Positions 62,094 to 64,000 of a stretch of 64,000 bases of DNA are shown piece by piece. Source of the stretch: Pythium myriotylum. Its lineage: Eukaryota > Oomycota > Peronosporomycetes > Pythiales > Pythiaceae. The notes below the pieces were generated by a model. It made no database searches. It saw only the letters and a list, made by a program, of their open reading frames with translations, and had not been told where the DNA came from. Both the position numbers and the translations under genes were made by a program. The stretch's first letter is position 1. Every line of letters begins with the position of its first letter. The DNA lies in contig JALJCQ010000001.1 in NCBI GenBank assembly GCA_023091665.1, positions 744,001 to 808,000 on the forward strand, in the 5' to 3' direction.

Positions 62094-64000
62094 TCACTCT
62101 CCCGCCCACGAGAACTCGCATTGCGCCAGGGGACCAAGCATGCCCGAGGAGACGGCGAGGTAGTGGAGTCTTCGTCGGAAGAGCAGTCGCTGGAACTGTG
62201 GAGGCAGCGGCGTCGAGCCCAAGCCCACAAGGCATTCGGATGGGAACGAGAAGCCGGCTCGGTGCACCGACGTGTCGAAGATTCGTCGCGGCTTGCGCTG
62301 CATACGCGGCACGGCGTGCGTGGCGTTGGCGTTGTAGAGTAAGTTGGCTTTGGCGTTGCGGTTCGAGACGCCGTGCGAGAGCGGATCCAAGAGCGCTTTG
62401 CCGTTGACGTAGAGCAGCTCGGGCTCCGTGTCGTTCGCACTCGGCATGTACTGCGCGATGCTGCCGCAGAGTGTCTGCGGATGGTTCTCCATGTCTCCGT
62501 TGGCAGACGACGAGACAACGCTGACACCCCAAGGCGAGAACGCGTACGGCTGCTGCCCGAGCTCGTAGGCGAGCCAGAAGGCTTCCTTGTCGCCCCACGA
62601 GAACTCGAAGCCGAAGCGAAGCGTCGTGATCAGCCACCAAAGCACGTCCATGGCTTTCCCGACACGAGTCTTATCGATGAGCACCATGGAGGAATCCTGC
62701 TCGTGGCACGACCGCCGCTGGTAGGCGAAGCTGCTGAGCAGCTGCGCAGACGGGTTTGGGCCCGTGATGTTGAACGCCGTGTAGTTGACGCGGTCGAGGA
62801 TGTAGTGCAGCAAAGGTTGGATGCCGCGCGTGTAGCGCGTGGATGTGAGGAAAATGTGCTCCATCTTGACGCGATCGTAGAAGAAGAGCGTGCCGTTCTC
62901 TCGGTACCGGCCATTCTCGCGAAGAACAGACGGATCACGCAGCAGAATATCGTCAGCGTCCAGCAGAATCAGCTCCTTCAGGTTCGTGTGGTGCACAGCC
63001 AGCGGCTTGATCCACCAGTTCTTGAACTCTGGTGCTTCGAGCCAAGTGAAGACCTTGGCGTTGACGAGATCCGAACACACGTCGATGATCTCGAGACGGT
63101 CGTCCTGACTCACGAGAACCTCCTTGTTGGCATAAGACAAGTCCTGAGGCAAGCAGTGGTACACTTGGATGAGTTCCGTGTTCCCGAGACATCGCAGCTC
63201 TCGGATGAGCGAGAGTCCGAGCGCGAAAACTCCGTCGTGGAGACAGAGTATGATGCCTTTGTCTCGTGAGACAGTCGTGTCGAAGTTGGAGCTTCTATTC
63301 ACGAACGACTCGTTGTGGATGGCAGCATCGGATGGGAACAATCGCACGTTGTGGAACCAAGGATCTGGCTTCTGCGACGGCGGCGAGGTTGGAAACCACG
63401 GAGCGGGAAACGGGTTCGGTGTCTGTAAATTTTCCTGCGCATTATAGTGGTAGACTGCCGAGTTTATCGTTGGTGTGGATATCGTGGCGCTTGGGTAAGG
63501 TGTAGTCTTCAGTGTGGTGGGTAGTGGCGTGGGCTTCGTGGTCGTGGGAGCAGGCGTAGGCTTAGCAGTGGTGGGAGCAGGCGTAGGCTTGGCAGTGGTG
63601 GGAGCAGGCGTAGGCTTGGTAGTGGGGGATGCAACTATTGGTTCGGTTGTGGTCACCACGGGCGTGGGGATTGGTCTGGTCACCGCAGGCGTAGGCCGGG
63701 GTGTGGTCGCCACCGTTGTGGGGATTGGTTTTGTCGGAATGGGAGTGGGCTTTGTAGTATGCTCGCCATATGCAAAAGATGTCGGTGATATCGGGCTCTC
63801 AGACGCAGGAGTGACTAGCTGCAATGGTGAGAACCTCGGTGGTATTGTCGCGTGGCTCGCAATCTCCTCCATCTCAGAACCAACCGACTGAACTGCTTTC
63901 ACGTTATTTGTTGCTCCGTCTCGAAGATCTCGATCCTCAACTCCATCAACAGCGTATCTGGCATCCACGTTTGGCGTGTTTGGCTTGGTTCTCATGGCGC
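62094..64000 (-). CDS. GT71/MNN1-like glycosyltransferase, copy 6 (5' end outside window)
   Basis: At least 635 residues. An ATG occurs at 63995, but the protein read from it lacks the membrane anchor present in all five other copies, and the frame stays open to the window edge, so the true start probably lies outside. The stem has KPTPAPTTA-type repeats (63540-63620). Catalytic part: [90 protein letters not shown]. The first half of this region is nearly identical at DNA level to copy 5. Confidence 0.82.
   Translation of the reverse strand, partial: AMRTKPNTPNVDARYAVDGVEDRDLRDGATNNVKAVQSVGSEMEEIASHATIPPRFSPLQLVTPASESPISPTSFAYGEHTTKPTPIPTKPIPTTVATTPRPTPAVTRPIPTPVVTTTEPIVASPTTKPTPAPTTAKPTPAPTTAKPTPAPTTTKPTPLPTTLKTTPYPSATISTPTINSAVYHYNAQENLQTPNPFPAPWFPTSPPSQKPDPWFHNVRLFPSDAAIHNESFVNRSSNFDTTVSRDKGIILCLHDGVFALGLSLIRELRCLGNTELIQVYHCLPQDLSYANKEVLVSQDDRLEIIDVCSDLVNAKVFTWLEAPEFKNWWIKPLAVHHTNLKELILLDADDILLRDPSVLRENGRYRENGTLFFYDRVKMEHIFLTSTRYTRGIQPLLHYILDRVNYTAFNITGPNPSAQLLSSFAYQRRSCHEQDSSMVLIDKTRVGKAMDVLWWLITTLRFGFEFSWGDKEAFWLAYELGQQPYAFSPWGVSVVSSSANGDMENHPQTLCGSIAQYMPSANDTEPELLYVNGKALLDPLSHGVSNRNAKANLLYNANATHAVPRMQRKPRRIFDTSVHRAGFSFPSECLVGLGSTPLPPQFQRLLFRRRLHYLAVSSGMLGPLAQCEFSWAGE

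Noticed and set aside
39845..64000. Glycogenin-like GT8 assignment for the six glycosyltransferases
   Set aside because: The order [37 protein letters not shown] fits the MNN1/PF11051 type better, and a type II anchor with stem is present.
1..64000. CRISPR arrays, rRNA genes, bacterial operon signals
   Set aside because: None seen; the genome is eukaryotic, and the short repeats present are tandem pairs or transposon ends.

Overview
The window looks like an oomycete (Phytophthora/Pythium-type) genome. Its genes are GC-rich, closely packed and split by very short GT-AG introns (about 50-80 nt). They include TauE/SafE-type exporters, an Enhancer-of-polycomb protein, an mTERF protein, MYND proteins, a kinase with two kinase domains, and Crinkler (CRN) genes. 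Species assignment is inference.

Layout. 1-6796: 3' end of a + strand gene, two TauE/SafE transporter paralogues on the - strand, and between them a small secreted, probably GPI-anchored protein. 6801-29276: an AT-rich integrated virus of the Polinton-like virus (PLV) type, with terminal inverted repeats (TIRs) of about 550 bp and a 4-bp target duplication TTAC. It lies in what was a roughly 0.8-kb divergent promoter region between TauE paralogue 2 and a coiled-coil gene. 29519-36653: coiled-coil gene, a gene of unknown function, and an EPL1-like gene. 37202-39603: a broken CRN gene. 39845-64000: six paralogues of a GT71/MNN1-like type II glycosyltransferase, mixed with three MYND proteins, an mTERF protein, a pseudokinase-kinase fusion and a vacuolar-sorting-receptor-like protein; the last glycosyltransferase runs off the right edge.

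The viral element. In order it carries: CRN-type NTPase-nuclease effector (-), D5-like SF3 helicase (+, broken), PVI/PX-like minor virion protein (-), tyrosine recombinase (+), two proteins of unknown function, penton (+, frameshifted), A32/FtsK-type packaging ATPase (-), fibre with S74 chaperone end (+, broken), Lys/Pro-rich protein (-), double-jelly-roll major capsid protein (-, frameshifted), adenain-like protease (+), two small proteins (-) and a GIY-YIG endonuclease (-). I saw no protein-primed DNA polymerase and no retroviral-type integrase, which argues for a PLV rather than a Polinton/Maverick. Capsid protein, penton, ATPase and protease form the virion module; recombinase and TIRs the integration module; helicase the replication module. 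Four virion or replication genes are broken, while the CRN gene, recombinase, ATPase, protease and GIY-YIG gene are still open.

The virus has itself been invaded repeatedly: a MITE carrying a tRNA-like sequence, a solo LTR inside the helicase, a piggyBac-type MITE, a fold-back/tandem-repeat island, a pogo/Tc1-type transposon and a TA-type MITE. The last two sit inside the right TIR. Most borders can be fixed from target duplications or by comparison with the left TIR. The main result is a PLV that carries a host-style Crinkler effector gene beside its TIR.
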